Position numbers and translations under genes: made by a program | Assembly: GCA_946811695.1 (NCBI GenBank) | Contig: OX328124.1 | Span: 28,700,148-28,764,147, forward strand | Reading direction: 5' to 3' | Source of the DNA: Gonocerus acuteangulatus | Taxonomy: Eukaryota > Arthropoda > Insecta > Hemiptera > Coreidae | DNA length: 64,000 bases | Part shown: in pieces, positions 44,632 through 55,980 of the stretch | Layout: each line of letters starts with the position of its first letter | Numbering within the stretch: the first letter of the stretch is position 1 | The notes under the pieces: generated by a model | Databases searched by the model: none | What the model was told of the DNA's origin: nothing | The model's input: only the letters and a program-made list of their open reading frames with translations

Positions 44632-44910
44632 TAATATTCATTAGAAATTTTTCTGAAATTGCTTTGAAAATAATCATCTAATCGAAGTTAACTTTTATCA
44701 AATATTTTACCCCACTATCGTGAAATCCTGGGTGGATGGATTACCAAAACGGTTAAAATTACAGAATAGTTTTGAAGAAATGTCAGGAAAAATACACCAA
44801 TTGCTTTCAAGTTTTGACGCAATAACACTTAATCGTGCCCCTTAAGAAGTAGAATCAAAGACGAAATTTGATCACTACTATAAAAGAGATACCTATTCGT
44901 ATGTAACTTC

Positions 44911-45114
44911 GGAGACCCGAGGGTTAAGGCGTCAGCTCTTAACACTCTGTGCCAAAGCTCGTGGGTTCGATTCCCACTAGGGGCGGTGGGTTTTCTTTCG
45001 AAAAAAGAAAAGGCATCACCCCTATCCTGGCTAGAAAAGGGTGGTAACCTATAGATAACCCGTCCTAAAATTTGTAGTTAATAATAAATTGGCGTTAAAA
45101 TTTAAATAAATAAA
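44911..45114 (+). mobile_element. SINE-2 copy with exact target duplication
   Basis: The tRNA-like head (AGGGTTAAGGCGTCAGCTC) and box B GGTTCGATTCCC are followed by GGCATCACCCCTATCCTGGC and an AAATAAATAAA tail. The 11-bp duplication TATGTAACTTC lies at 44900-44910 and 45115-45125. The right duplication directly abuts the 57-bp array. Confidence 0.9.
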
Positions 45115-45125
45115 TATGTAACTTC

Positions 45126-45353
45126 ATCGTTACCTACCTCAATGTTATAAGTATATACTTTAAGGTTACATATAACCTTAACATCGTTACCTACCCCAAT
45201 GTTATAAGTATATACTTTAAGGTTACATATAACCTTAACATCGTTACCTACCCCAATGTTATAAGTATATACTTTAAGGTTACATATAACCTTAACATCG
45301 TTACCTACCCCAATGTTAAAAGTATATACTTTAAGGTTAAATATAACCTTAAC
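45126..45353. repeat. 57-bp tandem repeat, 4 copies
   Basis: Units start ATCGTTACCTACC at 45126, 45183, 45240 and 45297. Each contains the palindrome AAGTATATACTT and the inverted pair AAGGTTA/TAACCTT. Only a few substitutions separate the units. Confidence 0.95.
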
Positions 45354-45734
45354 ATTTCTCAGCTAACATAACTCTTGCATGATGTAATGCCGGTATTGAA
45401 GAGCCACTTCGGTCTATATGTCTTATTGATCCAGTTTCGTTTTACACGAGGTGAGCTGAATACACAAACAGTAACCGTGTTTCCAATTAACTTATCAGTC
45501 ATTATAGTGCTTGTGAGTAAATGTTATTACTCCCATTTCAAGGCTTATGTTGTCTTCAGAGCTTACAGTTCTAGCATTGTGAACTGTGTGGTCTATTGTT
45601 CCATGGGGGGGGGGATGGATATCAGATTTTTTCGGAGCATAGTCCTGACCAAACTATCTCCCTAGTATGACGTATAGTCAAGAATCGGATACCCCTACAT
45701 TATCCACCCTTTTGAGCTGTTTTTGTATATATAT
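45354..45734. other. Unassigned DNA
   Basis: Contains a G run at 45605-45614. No recognised gene. Confidence 0.4.
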
Positions 45735-46070
45735 ATATACTATCTGTTCCCCAGCGTGCCATGCTACACCTGTGTGGATTTGTAAAGAAACAAACATACA
45801 GACAGACAGCTGAAAGACAATTTTGACTTAGCCTTTGAAACTCTCCGTATGAAGATCTTCCTGTGTAAGTTTCGTCAAAATCGGTCAAACGGTGTAGATA
45901 TGTATAAAGAACAAACATACGGACAGACAGCTGGTAGAAATGTTTGACCTAGCCAATGACACTCCCCGTAACAAGACCTACCTGTTTGCCAAGTTTGGTA
46001 AAAATCGGTCAAACGGTGTGGATTAGTATAAGGAACAAACAGACACGTGGTTTATATATATATATATATA
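45735..46070 (-). repeat. Rep-C dispersed repeat
   Basis: Reversed copy: GTGCCATGCTACACCTG at the left, then three subunits ending GAACAAACATAC.GACAGACAG, with a TA tract at the right edge. Confidence 0.7.
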
Positions 46071-46366
46071 TATACATGAATATTGTCTTTTTGAGCTTAT
46101 TATAAAAAAACAAGACACATTTTGGAAAAAAAGTGAAAATTATTCAATCATGTTGAGCACTGATATTTTTCCAGTTTGTTGAATTCTCCAAATTAGTGAC
46201 TTTTCAACTGAAAATAAGTTTTTCATTACTTATATTACTGTTTTTTTTTGTTTTTTTTGTTTTTTTTTTTACTTTATTTTAAAATAAATTAATGGGGAAA
46301 TGTTTCAATATTTTGAGAATTAATTTAGCCTTGATCAATTTTTCAGGTGGTGTGTTTTTCAATTTG

Positions 46367-46369
<3 letters not shown>

Positions 46370-46420
<51 letters not shown>

Positions 46421-46443
46421 ATTTGAATATTCAAATACAAATA
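46370..46443. repeat. (TA)n followed by a 30-bp perfect palindrome
   Basis: TA repeat 46370-46413, then TATTTGTATTTGAAT followed by its exact complement (46414-46443). Confidence 0.9.
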
Positions 46444-46939
46444 AATATTTTTGGAAGGATATTGATGGAAGTCAATAATTTAGTAATAAAGACAATTTAT
46501 TTACAACTAAATCAATTTTGATAAAAAAATATTTAAAACATCATTTAAAAGTTACACGAATCCAAAAACAAAGGAAATGAAACCCGTCAAGACAACTTTT
46601 AAAAATTGTGGGAAAACTAAAAGAACATCCTAATTTTAAAATTTGTAAAGGTTTTAGTTTGGGAAAACATCAAAGTGTTTCTTATTGCATTGGGAAAACA
46701 AATAATGCTTAGAGTTACTTTTTAAAATTAATTTAAATGTTTTTTTTAGTTTTCCCACAATTTAAAAAACAGCGATAAATGATAAAGAAACAATTTATTA
46801 ATAACTTAGTAATTATGGAGCACTTGGAGCCCCCCGGTTGGCTTTAGACGTCTTTAGACGATTCATGCCTTTCTAAGGGGGGCTCTTAAAATCCCTTGGA
46901 AATAAAACCTTTTTGCGGAGAAGCAAACATTGTAAAAAG
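46444..46939. other. AT-rich DNA with a short inverted pair
   Basis: ATTGTGGGAAAACTAAAA (about 46604) recurs inverted as TTTTAGTTTTCCCACAAT (about 46746). Nothing else. Confidence 0.5.
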
Positions 46940-48485
46940 TCCGTCTCGCAGGACTGCATCATCTTAGCGCGGTTCCGTTCATATCCCTAGTCTAATTTGG
47001 AAAGATTAAAATAGAAGCAGTTATTATTTTGGTTCCACCAGTCTTTTTTTTAAAAATTAATTATTATAATGGCGTGTCAACCCTTAAGGTCACTAACGCC
47101 ATTCCTGTGAGTAGGAAAGTCTTGAAAGGTCATGATTTACAAATCTTACCTGGAAGGGTCCGCTACACTAGAAACAGACCCGCTAGTGACAAGGTCTTGG
47201 AATCTTGGAAATCTATATTTCTAACAATAAATTGTTTTTGTTATTTTACTTAACCAGTTTTATTGTCAAATACATTATCCAACTATAAGCAATTAAAAAA
47301 TAACAAGAAATAAAACAGACAAAAAGAACCATTGGAATAAACGAAATCAATTAACTTAAAGCTTTAAGCACTTTTTTCTCCGATTGACATCGCCTAATTA
47401 AAACTTTCTTCAGAACCTTTTTTGTAGAGCATTTAGTAAGCTTCCGAATGGTAATCTTCCGCTTCACAAGATTGTCAACGGTTTTAGAGATACTAACGAA
47501 ATTATACAAAGTTACCAAAACTTTTTTTGTCTGTTAATAAAATATTTTATTCTAACCCTTCCTTTACTCTAAACGTAACAAAAATTTCAACATATTAGTG
47601 TTGATGAAACTCCAATATGCAGAAAATGTTTCAACTGTATCCCATAATTCTAAGTACCAAAATCAAAGACAAAGAACCCTCCCTAGGAAGGACGCCAGGC
47701 AGTTGAAAAGCTATATATCTTGGAAATCAATATCTCTAACATTAAATTGTTTTTCTTATTTTTCTTAACCTGTTTTATTTTCAAATACATTATCCAACAA
47801 TAAGCAATTAAAAAATAACAAGGAATAAAAAACAGACAAAAAGAACAGTTCGAATAAGCGAAATCAATTACTTTAAAGTTTTAAGCTCTTATTTCTCCGA
47901 TTGACATCGTCTAATCAAAACTTTCATTAGAACCTTTTTTTTTAGAGCATTTAATAAGCTTTCTAATGGTATTCTTCCGTTTACCAAGATTCTCAACCTT
48001 TTTCGAGATATTAAGGAAAGTAAACAAAGTTACTAAAACTTTTTATGTCTGTTAATAAAATATTTTATTCTAACCCTTCCTTAACTCCAAACGTAACCAA
48101 AATTTCAACATATTAGTTTTGATGAAAGTAGAACATGCAGAAAATGGTTCAACTGAATCCCATGATTCTAAGTACCCAAACCAAAAACGGTATTCAAAAA
48201 ATATTTTTCCAATTTTCTCGAAAACGGTTAAAGCTATCGCCTTGAAAATGGTTTCATTCGTTTTCCTAGCCCAGGAATCATATAAAACGAGTACTTAGAA
48301 GCTTATGAACTCAAAAACGTATGCGTTACAATTTTTTTTGCGCGAATTTCGCCCCAAACGCCATCTTCCAGTAGGCGGATTTTGCTGGTTAACGAACTTG
48401 ACCTTTCAAATTGGACGAAGGATTTTTGTACCAAATTTCATCAAAATCGGACCATTCGTCTTCTATCTAGAGAGCGAACAGACAC

Positions 48486-48542
<57 letters not shown>

Positions 48543-48696
48543 TATACATATATATATACAAATTTGAACCACCGTTATTTTCGGTCTCTAGGGGTTCTGA
48601 AACGCGAAATTTTCTAGTCGGCAATTCCGGATTGTTTCATTGTATCAACCCTATAAGCGGGGTTCCTCCCTATGGGGGAGGGAGGAACCGCGCTAA
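46940..48696 (+). mobile_element. Hel-A family element, full length with internal duplication
   Basis: Both ends are present: TCCGTCTCGCAGGACTGCAT with GCGCGGTTCC at the left, and the GGTTCCTCCCT/AGGGAGGAACC hairpin plus GCGCTAA at the right. It is 1757 bp against 1350 bp for the copy at 14831, because a segment of about 515 bp (from about 47262) is repeated head to tail. The (TA)n block is at 48491-48537. Confidence 0.65.
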
Positions 48697-48716
48697 AACG
48701 CTTTACGGTCATACTG

Positions 48717-48966
48717 TAATTGAAGGGATCGGGGCAAAATAGTGCCAATCAACATTTTTGACAAAACTTAATTGTAGCTGCTATATGTTGGATATGATGT
48801 GGGACTAGCAATTGAAATGGTTAAGGGCAACAAGATTAAGTAGCACACAGAGCTTGTAGTCATGTTTTAATATCATTTACATCATAGACTGATACATAAT
48901 ATCCAACATATAGCAGCTACAGTTGAGTTTTGTTAAAAATGTTGCTTGCCCAGACCCCTTCAATTA
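48717..48966. mobile_element. Inverted-repeat MITE, 250 bp
   Basis: TAATTGAAGGGATCGGGGCA at the left is matched in reverse by TGCCCAGACCCCTTCAATTA. The inner arms share TTGTAGCTGCTATATGTTGG. Arms of about 75 bp surround a 100-bp centre. A TA target would be compatible with Tc1/mariner. It lies 20 bp from the Hel-A 3' end. Confidence 0.75.
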
Positions 48967-49944
48967 ATGCATGTATTTCTGACAAATTTGATTTTTCCCT
49001 AAATGTTTTGGACAGATAAATAGAGCACATGGTGGGTTTTGAGTACCACTACTCTTGCGCTTCCTGGAATGTAAGCATTACTCTTGAAGCCATTGGAGAC
49101 TCGACAATTTAAGCTTACAGATTCCTAAGAAGGTGATCCTTTAAACTGCTTATTACTGACCTTTAAATAGCTTGTCAATACAGAATCAGTTTTCTTTTAC
49201 TGGTTACTGTTTTCTGTAATCCTCCTCTCTTTTTCTGCTTACAGTTCCAAAGCGTAGCCTAATTAGGAAATATTCTCAGTTTGATTTAATTAGTCTGAAA
49301 GTACAATCTTAAGTTAATTAAATCCAACCCCCCCCCCCCCCTCCTCTTTTTCCCTTCCTTTCACTCTTTAAACTCCCACCTTGAAGCAGACTTAGCATTA
49401 CAAAGGGAAAAATCTTCTTTTTCTTTAAAGTAATTGTATAAAAAATCCTAACCCGATACTGATAGAACATCGTAAGCGTTCTTAACATCGAGAATAATTA
49501 AACGATAGCCAATTTACAATTGCAATCTGATATCTTTTATTCTGAAACATACTACGTCCGAAGTGGTCTTAATTTTCAACATCCCAAATGTGACCGTTTG
49601 TGCCAAATTAATGATTTGGGATAAACATATCGTAAATATTAGGTGCTTTAAAAGCATGCATGGGAGTCACTAATAGGCTAACGGGATTTCGAACCTTTCG
49701 TTTCTCTAATGTAATAGTCACTCTGTCACCAATTTTAGTGTAAAGAGCGAACGCAGTTGCTAAGTTGTTGACTATAATTATTTAATAATATTAAGTATTT
49801 TTTTTCAATAAACAAAATAATAGGCCTAGATTCTTTTTATAAAGAGAACTACAATATTATGTGTTTTCTGGACATAGATAATAAGTCTTAAACCATTTTT
49901 ATTAAAAGTTATTAAGAGTTATTAAAAGTTAAAACTTCAAAAAT
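48967..49944. other. Unassigned DNA
   Basis: Contains a C run (49328-49341). No gene is recognised. Confidence 0.4.
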
Positions 49945-49959
49945 AATAACATTTTAATG

Positions 49960-50163
49960 GGGTCTCCCGTGGTCTAATGGTTAGCGCCTTGGATTCATAA
50001 GCGGGAGATGGTGGGTTCGATCCCCACCTCCGGCAGGAATTTTCTTATCTCAGGCCTCGTTGGGAAAATTCCTCGCTGTACCCTGGATGTCGGCGCTAAT
50101 GACCTAGATGTAGATGCGCCGTAAAAAAAAATAAAAAAATAAAAAAAAAAAAAATAAAAAAAA
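49960..50163 (+). mobile_element. SINE-1 copy with exact target duplication
   Basis: Box A TGGTCTAATGG and box B GGTTCGATCCC lie in a tRNA-like head. The body is CTGGATGTCGGCGCTAATGA...GATGCGCCG, with a long A/T-interrupted A tail. The 15-bp duplication AATAACATTTTAATG lies at 49945-49959 and 50164-50178. Confidence 0.9.
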
Positions 50164-50178
50164 AATAACATTTTAATG

Positions 50179-50962
50179 AATTACGCATTGCTAAAGAGAC
50201 ACGAAAAGAACCATTTTCAAAAATGTATAGTTACGAAAGCTCTCATTATACAAGTTGAATTTTTTACATTAGTTTTATTTTACAATGAATTATAACATAT
50301 AAAAATATTAGATTTTTATCAAGTCCCCCTCCTGAAATAGGTAATAAAAATGTTTAAAAAAATAAGGTTACAAATATCAGGGTTATGAACATTTTTAATA
50401 CATACTACTTAGCTAGGTTTATTATCATGCTAAAAATCAACTTTGATAAACATCCCCTTATGCCAAAAAAGTATCCTCAAAAACGGCATTTTGAGAAATA
50501 TAAACAGTTGTTTGCATTGACAGTTTTGAGGTATTGTACTTCAAAATATCCAAATAGTAAAGATGACATAAAAGATAGACCAGACTATGCGCAAAACAAT
50601 AGTGTTTGATTTATTAGTCTATGACCTACCAGTCTTAAGAAAAGAAGAGAAAGAGTTTTCCTTAAGAGCTTATAAACTCAAAAATCAGTATGCACGAGGA
50701 AACAAATATGGCTGCTATTTCTAAACGGTTGATCCTAAAAATATTTTAAAAATTGTTTTGAACTACCGATAGCATGTGTAATTGATTGTAAAAATATCAA
50801 TGTTTTCTGAAATGGTCAGGCAACCAGATTATTTTTTCTGGGCCATTTCAAATAGATTGATTCGTACAAAATAAATATTGATAATCAATACGATCGTGTT
50901 GTGTTAAATTTTTATTTTCTTGTGGCGAATCTGGCATATCTTAAGCGATAAAAAATAAGAGT
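50179..50962. other. Unassigned AT-rich DNA
   Basis: The open frame at 50385-50609 (74 codons) matches nothing I recognise. Confidence 0.4.
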
Positions 50963-51121
50963 GTAGATGGTGAACATACCCTCCACCTGAGGACTGTCCA
51001 GAAATGGCTTGAAACATTTTATGTTGGAGAAAGCAGCATTTATGATGAGCCCCGTTCAGCGCTTCAAGTTAATTTTAATAACGACGTTCTCAATGATTTT
51101 TGGGGTCAGAGACAAAATTAA
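50963..51121 (+). pseudogene. mariner transposase N-terminal fragment
   Basis: The frame reads VDGEHTLHLRTVQKWLETFY, VGESSIYDEPRSA and NNDVLND before TAA. It follows the second helix-turn-helix of mariner transposases (RTVQ.WF..F..GDFSLEDEPRSGRP, then DNDVL). The catalytic domain and element ends were not found. Confidence 0.65.
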
Positions 51122-51912
51122 CAGCAGAAACGATGTATAAAAAACCGCTCGTGAATAGGAAATGTCATCAAAGGGTTGTTTTAACACATATGTGGGGAAC
51201 AACCGGTCCTCTGTAAGATTTGATCCGGCCCGCGAGACAAAAACCCAATTAAAAAAAAAAAAAAAATATATTACACCACTCACTAACACTCCCTGCAAAT
51301 GAGGAAAATCGAGTGTGATTGGGGTCGTCGCTTGCTCATGTGGAACCGAGTGAGCGAGCAAGCCGAGTGTCTCATTGATTTCCTGTCGCTGGATGGAATT
51401 ATTTTTGTTTTGTTTGACCTGTAAAATATCAATGTTTGCAGTTGTGTCTTTATTGTTCCCAAGGAGCGATAAAAAAAAAATAAGCCAACGAATTATAGAC
51501 ATTGTTTGGCCACAAAAATATAAAGTGTGTTGAATATGAATTCATTAAATTTCTAAAATATGATGTTGTTAAATAAAAGCAAATAAACCCTCCATTAATC
51601 AATAGATATTAATTGGCGTTTCTCCTTCATTTTCATGCAAACGAATATACTGCACCATTTCAATTATGTTTTGTCCTGTGGTCTTTAGTCCTTGGCAAAA
51701 TTAATTCTGGAAGGAAATTACAATGCCCATCGAAATTACTCGAATATGTGCTTGCAAGAATTATATATAAATATTTTAGATGAAAGCAATTCATCCACTA
51801 GATTAAGTGGTGTATAAAAGTTTAAGCGAAACAATCGTAATACTGACCGTTTTTCTTAGCTACACTTTTTATTGGCGTATCGGACTGGAGAATCAAATTC
51901 AGAAATGAAACC
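51122..51912. other. Unassigned AT-rich DNA
   Basis: The 148-codon minus-strand frame at 51056-51502 crosses an A tract and has no family signature. Confidence 0.4.
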
Positions 51913-51920
51913 ACTTGAGG

Positions 51921-52116
51921 CTTGAGCATATATAGGGGAAAAATAAATCACTAATAAAATAATATCACTTAGTTCAGAAAAAAATATTTTTTTTTGGGGT
52001 GTAATAGCGTTTTAGTTGGCTAACTATTCCAAGTTCTAGGTTGTTAGTATTCTATAGCCAGCAAAAGCTTCCAGCCCCCCTCCCCCCCCAGAAATTATTT
52101 CTCATATACGCCCATG
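51921..52116. mobile_element. CAT-MITE (hAT-like), copy 4
   Basis: Left end CTTGAGCATATATAGGGG, right end CATATACGCCCATG. An exact 8-bp duplication ACTTGAGG lies at 51913-51920 and 52117-52124. Same core as the other copies, in reverse. Confidence 0.85.
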
Positions 52117-52124
52117 ACTTGAGG

Positions 52125-53265
52125 TTATGTTTTCCGCATGTTTTTGAAAAAAGTGATGAAAACTGATTGTTTGACTACGATTAATCCAGAAAGACGGATT
52201 GATTTTAAAATGTTTTTAGACATTAGATATTAATTTAATCTCATATAAATATATTTTAGTTGTTAAGTAGAGGAATCATTATAAAATATATTTCAATAAC
52301 AGTTAAGGGAAATTTGGGACATTCTGTATTTTTTCTCATTTATTGCGAAAACGATTGGGAATGATGATGAGTAAATTAACCTTTCAAAAGCTAAATACAA
52401 TTTCTGTAAAAGAGATAGCAATATAAAAATCGATAAGATTGTCTCACAAATGACTTACAATTTCGAATTATTTTGTCCCCTTAAACCCGTAGCCCAAATA
52501 TGTTTTAATTTTTCGTCTTTCGGGAAGGTTTTCAACGTCCAAGTAGAAAGAAAATCGATGGTATATTAACGTTTCCACTTAAAATTATGAAACGTGCCAG
52601 GACAAAAAAAAAAAAATGATTAAGTACTAAAAATGATAAAAGACAAAAAGTATTAAAGAATAAAATTTAGGGGTTCTTCGAGCAAGGTTCGCCCAGATCT
52701 TTTCAAAGCCCCGTTCTTCAGATCCTAAACAATGAAATAAAGCCGACGACCCTGTCTACAAGAAAGTTACACGCCAAGGTATTAAAAAAAAAAAGATTTG
52801 ATCTATTGTTTCCCCACTTGTTTAGAAACAAGTGAAATGAACAATCCATTCCCCAAATACATTATCCTGATAGGAAAACTAATTGGAGAAATCCCGGAAT
52901 TCATATTCCAAATAATGCCAGATGACAAGGAAGCCAGGTGGCTCTTGAACAGAACTTTGGAAGAAGGACATCTCAAAGTTCAGGACAATCAAGATAAGAC
53001 TAAAGTTTTCTCTTTGAATGTTGAGCTATCAATCCAACAAAGAAATTTTCAATCATTTTAGCACTTCTAACAATTTGTATAAAATTGCATTTATTGAGTC
53101 AATATGAGGATAATATCGTCGATACAAATGCAAAGTAGCGAATTTGAAAAAAATGCTTAAACTGATGTACGTTGTGGTAAACTCTCAGGAGTTAAAGAAA
53201 ATAAATATCAATTCCAGAAAATCAAACCAACGAATGTGCATTAAGTCTAATTAAAATATATTTAA
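52125..53265. other. Unassigned AT-rich DNA
   Basis: An 87-codon frame at 52798-53061 lies upstream of a LINE remnant and may be part of it, but shows no motif I can name. Confidence 0.4.
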
Positions 53266-53418
53266 TTCGTCAAACATATCCTCCTCAAGTGTCCTGCTTT
53301 CCACAAAGAAAGAGAAGCCCACGGAATCCCGAAGAGCCTTCAAGAAGCACTAAAGGATAACATTGAAAGAACACAGAAGACAATCAACTTTTGTAAAACT
53401 ATAAAAGTACAAGGTTAA
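53266..53418 (+). pseudogene. LINE ORF2 C-terminal remnant
   Basis: A 50-codon frame reads FVKHILLKCPAFHKERE and SLQEALKDN to TAA 53416-53418. It matches the V.HIL..CP.....R C-terminal knuckle of Jockey/R1/I-group LINEs. Everything upstream is lost or unrecognisable. Confidence 0.75.
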
Positions 53419-53792
53419 AAATCAAATGTACTGACCTGGCAATGACTGAAAAAAAAAATTTAGATAATTTTTAACCAATATGACGGAAAAGCTTTGCAAA
53501 ATTCCATTTTAAGAGATTTTTTATTTAAATGCACCTCATCTAAAGGAGTATTTACGCAGGGCATATCCGAAAGTAAAGCTTTGGTTGTTTTGAAGAAATT
53601 TCGTGGAAAAACATTGTTCAGGTAGGCGAATTCTCTTGATTAACGAACTTGGCTTTTAGCGCGGTTCCTCCCTCCCTTCATAGGGAGGAACCCCGCTTAT
53701 AAGGTTGATCTCATGAAACAATCCGGAAGTGCCGACTAGAAAATTTCGCGTTTCAGAACCCCTAGAGACCGAAAATAACGGTGGTTCAAATT

Positions 53793-53793
<1 letters not shown>

Positions 53794-53885
<92 letters not shown>
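53794..53885. repeat. (TA)n inside Hel-A
   Basis: TA repeat of about 92 bp with one G interruption, at the family's fixed position. Confidence 0.95.
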
Positions 53886-53889
<4 letters not shown>

Positions 53890-54193
53890 CTGTTCGCGGA
53901 TTTCTGGCGTCCCTAATGGTCCGATTTTGATGAAATTTGGTACAAAAATCCGTCGTCCAATTTGAAAGGTCAAGTTCGTTAACCAGCAATATCCGCCCAC
54001 TGGAAGATGGCGTTTGGGGCGAAATTCGAGCAAAAAAAATCGTAACGCTTACGTTTTAGCGCGGTTCCTCCCTCCCCCATAGGGAGGAACCCCGCTTATA
54101 GGGTTGATACAATGAAACAATCCGGAAGTGCCGACTAGAAAATTTCGCGTTTCAGAACCCCTAGAGACCGAAAATAACGGTGGTTCAAATTTG

Positions 54194-54207
54194 TATATAT
54201 ATGTATA

Positions 54208-54277
<70 letters not shown>
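54194..54277. repeat. (TA)n inside nested Hel-A
   Basis: TA repeat with G and T interruptions at its left part. Confidence 0.95.
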
Positions 54278-54280
<3 letters not shown>

Positions 54281-55566
54281 CTGTTCGCTCTCTAAATAGA
54301 AGACGAATGGTCCGATTTTGATTTTGAAATTTGGTACAAAAATCCTTCGTCCAATTTGAAAGGTCAAGTTCGTTAACAAGCAAAATCCGCCTACTGGAAG
54401 ATGGCGTTTGGGGCGAAATTCGCGCAAAAAAAATCGTAACGCTTACGTTTTTGAGTTCATAAGCTTCTAAGTACTCGTTTTATATCATTCCTGGGCTAGG
54501 AAAACGAATGAAACCATTTTCAAGGCGATAGCTTTAACCGTTTTCGAGAAAATTGGAAAAATATTTTTTGAATACCGTTTTTGGTTAGGGTACTTAGAAT
54601 CACGGGATTCAGTTGAAACATTATCTGCATGTTCTACTTTCATTAAAACTAATATGTTGAAAGTTATGTTACGTTTGGAGTTAAAGAAGGGTTAGAATAA
54701 AATATTTTATGAACGGACATGAAAAGTTTTGGGAACTTCGTATACGATCATTAATATCTTGAAGACGGTTGGGAAATCGTGGTAAGTGGATAGAAACTAT
54801 TTGAAAGCTTACTACATTCTCTACAAAAATGATTCTAAAACTATTTTTGATTAGGTTATGTCAATCGGAGAAATAAGTGCTTAAAACTTCAAATACGCCT
54901 GTTTTGTTCTTATGAACGGGTTTTTGTCGATCTTTTTGTAATTTTTGTCTCTTTCCCTTGGTTTTTTATTGCTTTTTATTTTTGTAATTTCTTATGTTAG
55001 GAAAATTTATTTGTTTGTAAAACAGGATACGTATAATTAGAAGCAATATTTTGTTTGTTAGAATTCGAAGATGCCTTATGAATATCTAGATTACAGTACT
55101 GGTGTTGATTTCGTTCTTTAGAATTGTTCTTGGTATTCCCTATTTTCATCTGTTACCCATAGTTTTTTATTTCTAGTAGTTTTTTCTTATTGATTATAGA
55201 ATATAAATCTATTTGGTTATAAAACAGGATACGTAAAATTAGTAAGAATATTTCGGAGATTTCTGAGCGAAATGCCTCGTAAGATTGTCTACCACCACGA
55301 ACGGCGTTTTTCCTCTATTTACCTCACCTTTTAATTGGTTGCTGTTTTTAACTCGTTTCCTGCTTCACTCCACAGATAGGAAACACGCTTCTGACGTCGA
55401 CCCAATGACGTCATCCGAAGTGCCTAATAAATGATTTCACGTTTTAGAACAGGTAGATATCGAAAATAGCTGTGCTTCAAATTAGAATCTATTGTTGAGT
55501 AATTATATGAATCTTTGGATAATAATTCCAATAGTTAAAATTATAACTACATTGGAAAATATGTAT

Positions 55567-55980
55567 TTAATAGAACTCATTAAACCTTTTACAGAGAACT
55601 CTATTTTTTATTTTAATTTTATTGATCAACAGGTCTTTGCATATATTTAAAAACTCTGTTGATATAACCTCTATATCGTTTTTGTTTGATTCAATAATAA
55701 GAAATCCTTTTTTCAATGATTTTATGTTTTTAGGCCAATCTATAATTCCTGCGGGTTAATATGTTTTTTTAAATTGAAGCTTTAAAGCCTCAACAGGAAT
55801 ATTTGTGTAATCACCCTTCACAGTTAATTTATTAGAATCATGAGTGACCGTTTTTGTGTTACAACTAACAATCTTTGAAAACGAAGTTTGACTATCCTTG
55901 TTATTGTTATTTTCCTTCTGTTTGGCCGAGATTTTCTATTCATGATCTAATTCTTTTTGAATTTTTTGACTAGATCAAGA
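55567..55980 (-). pseudogene. Degenerate reading frame inside long Hel-A
   Basis: Minus-strand frame of about 138 codons with two stops. After a polar, Asn/Lys-rich start (KQKENNNNKDSQTS) come KTVTHDSNKLTVKGDY, IPVEALKLQFKKTY, a TAA, AGIIDWPKNIKSLKKGFLII and ESNKNDIEVISTEFLNICKD. It reads in the same sense as the element. I do not recognise it securely. An ORF1/gag-like RNA-binding protein of a LINE is the best guess, and an own Hel-A protein or captured gene is possible. Confidence 0.45.

Noticed and set aside
49960..50040. Functional tRNA gene
   Set aside because: Box A and box B are present, but the cloverleaf is imperfect and the sequence is the head of a SINE with a tail and target duplications. 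The same holds for the heads at 23426, 58937, 24156, 44421 and 44911.
51056..51502. 148-codon minus-strand frame
   Set aside because: Crosses an A tract, overlaps a mariner remnant on the other strand and has no recognisable domain.
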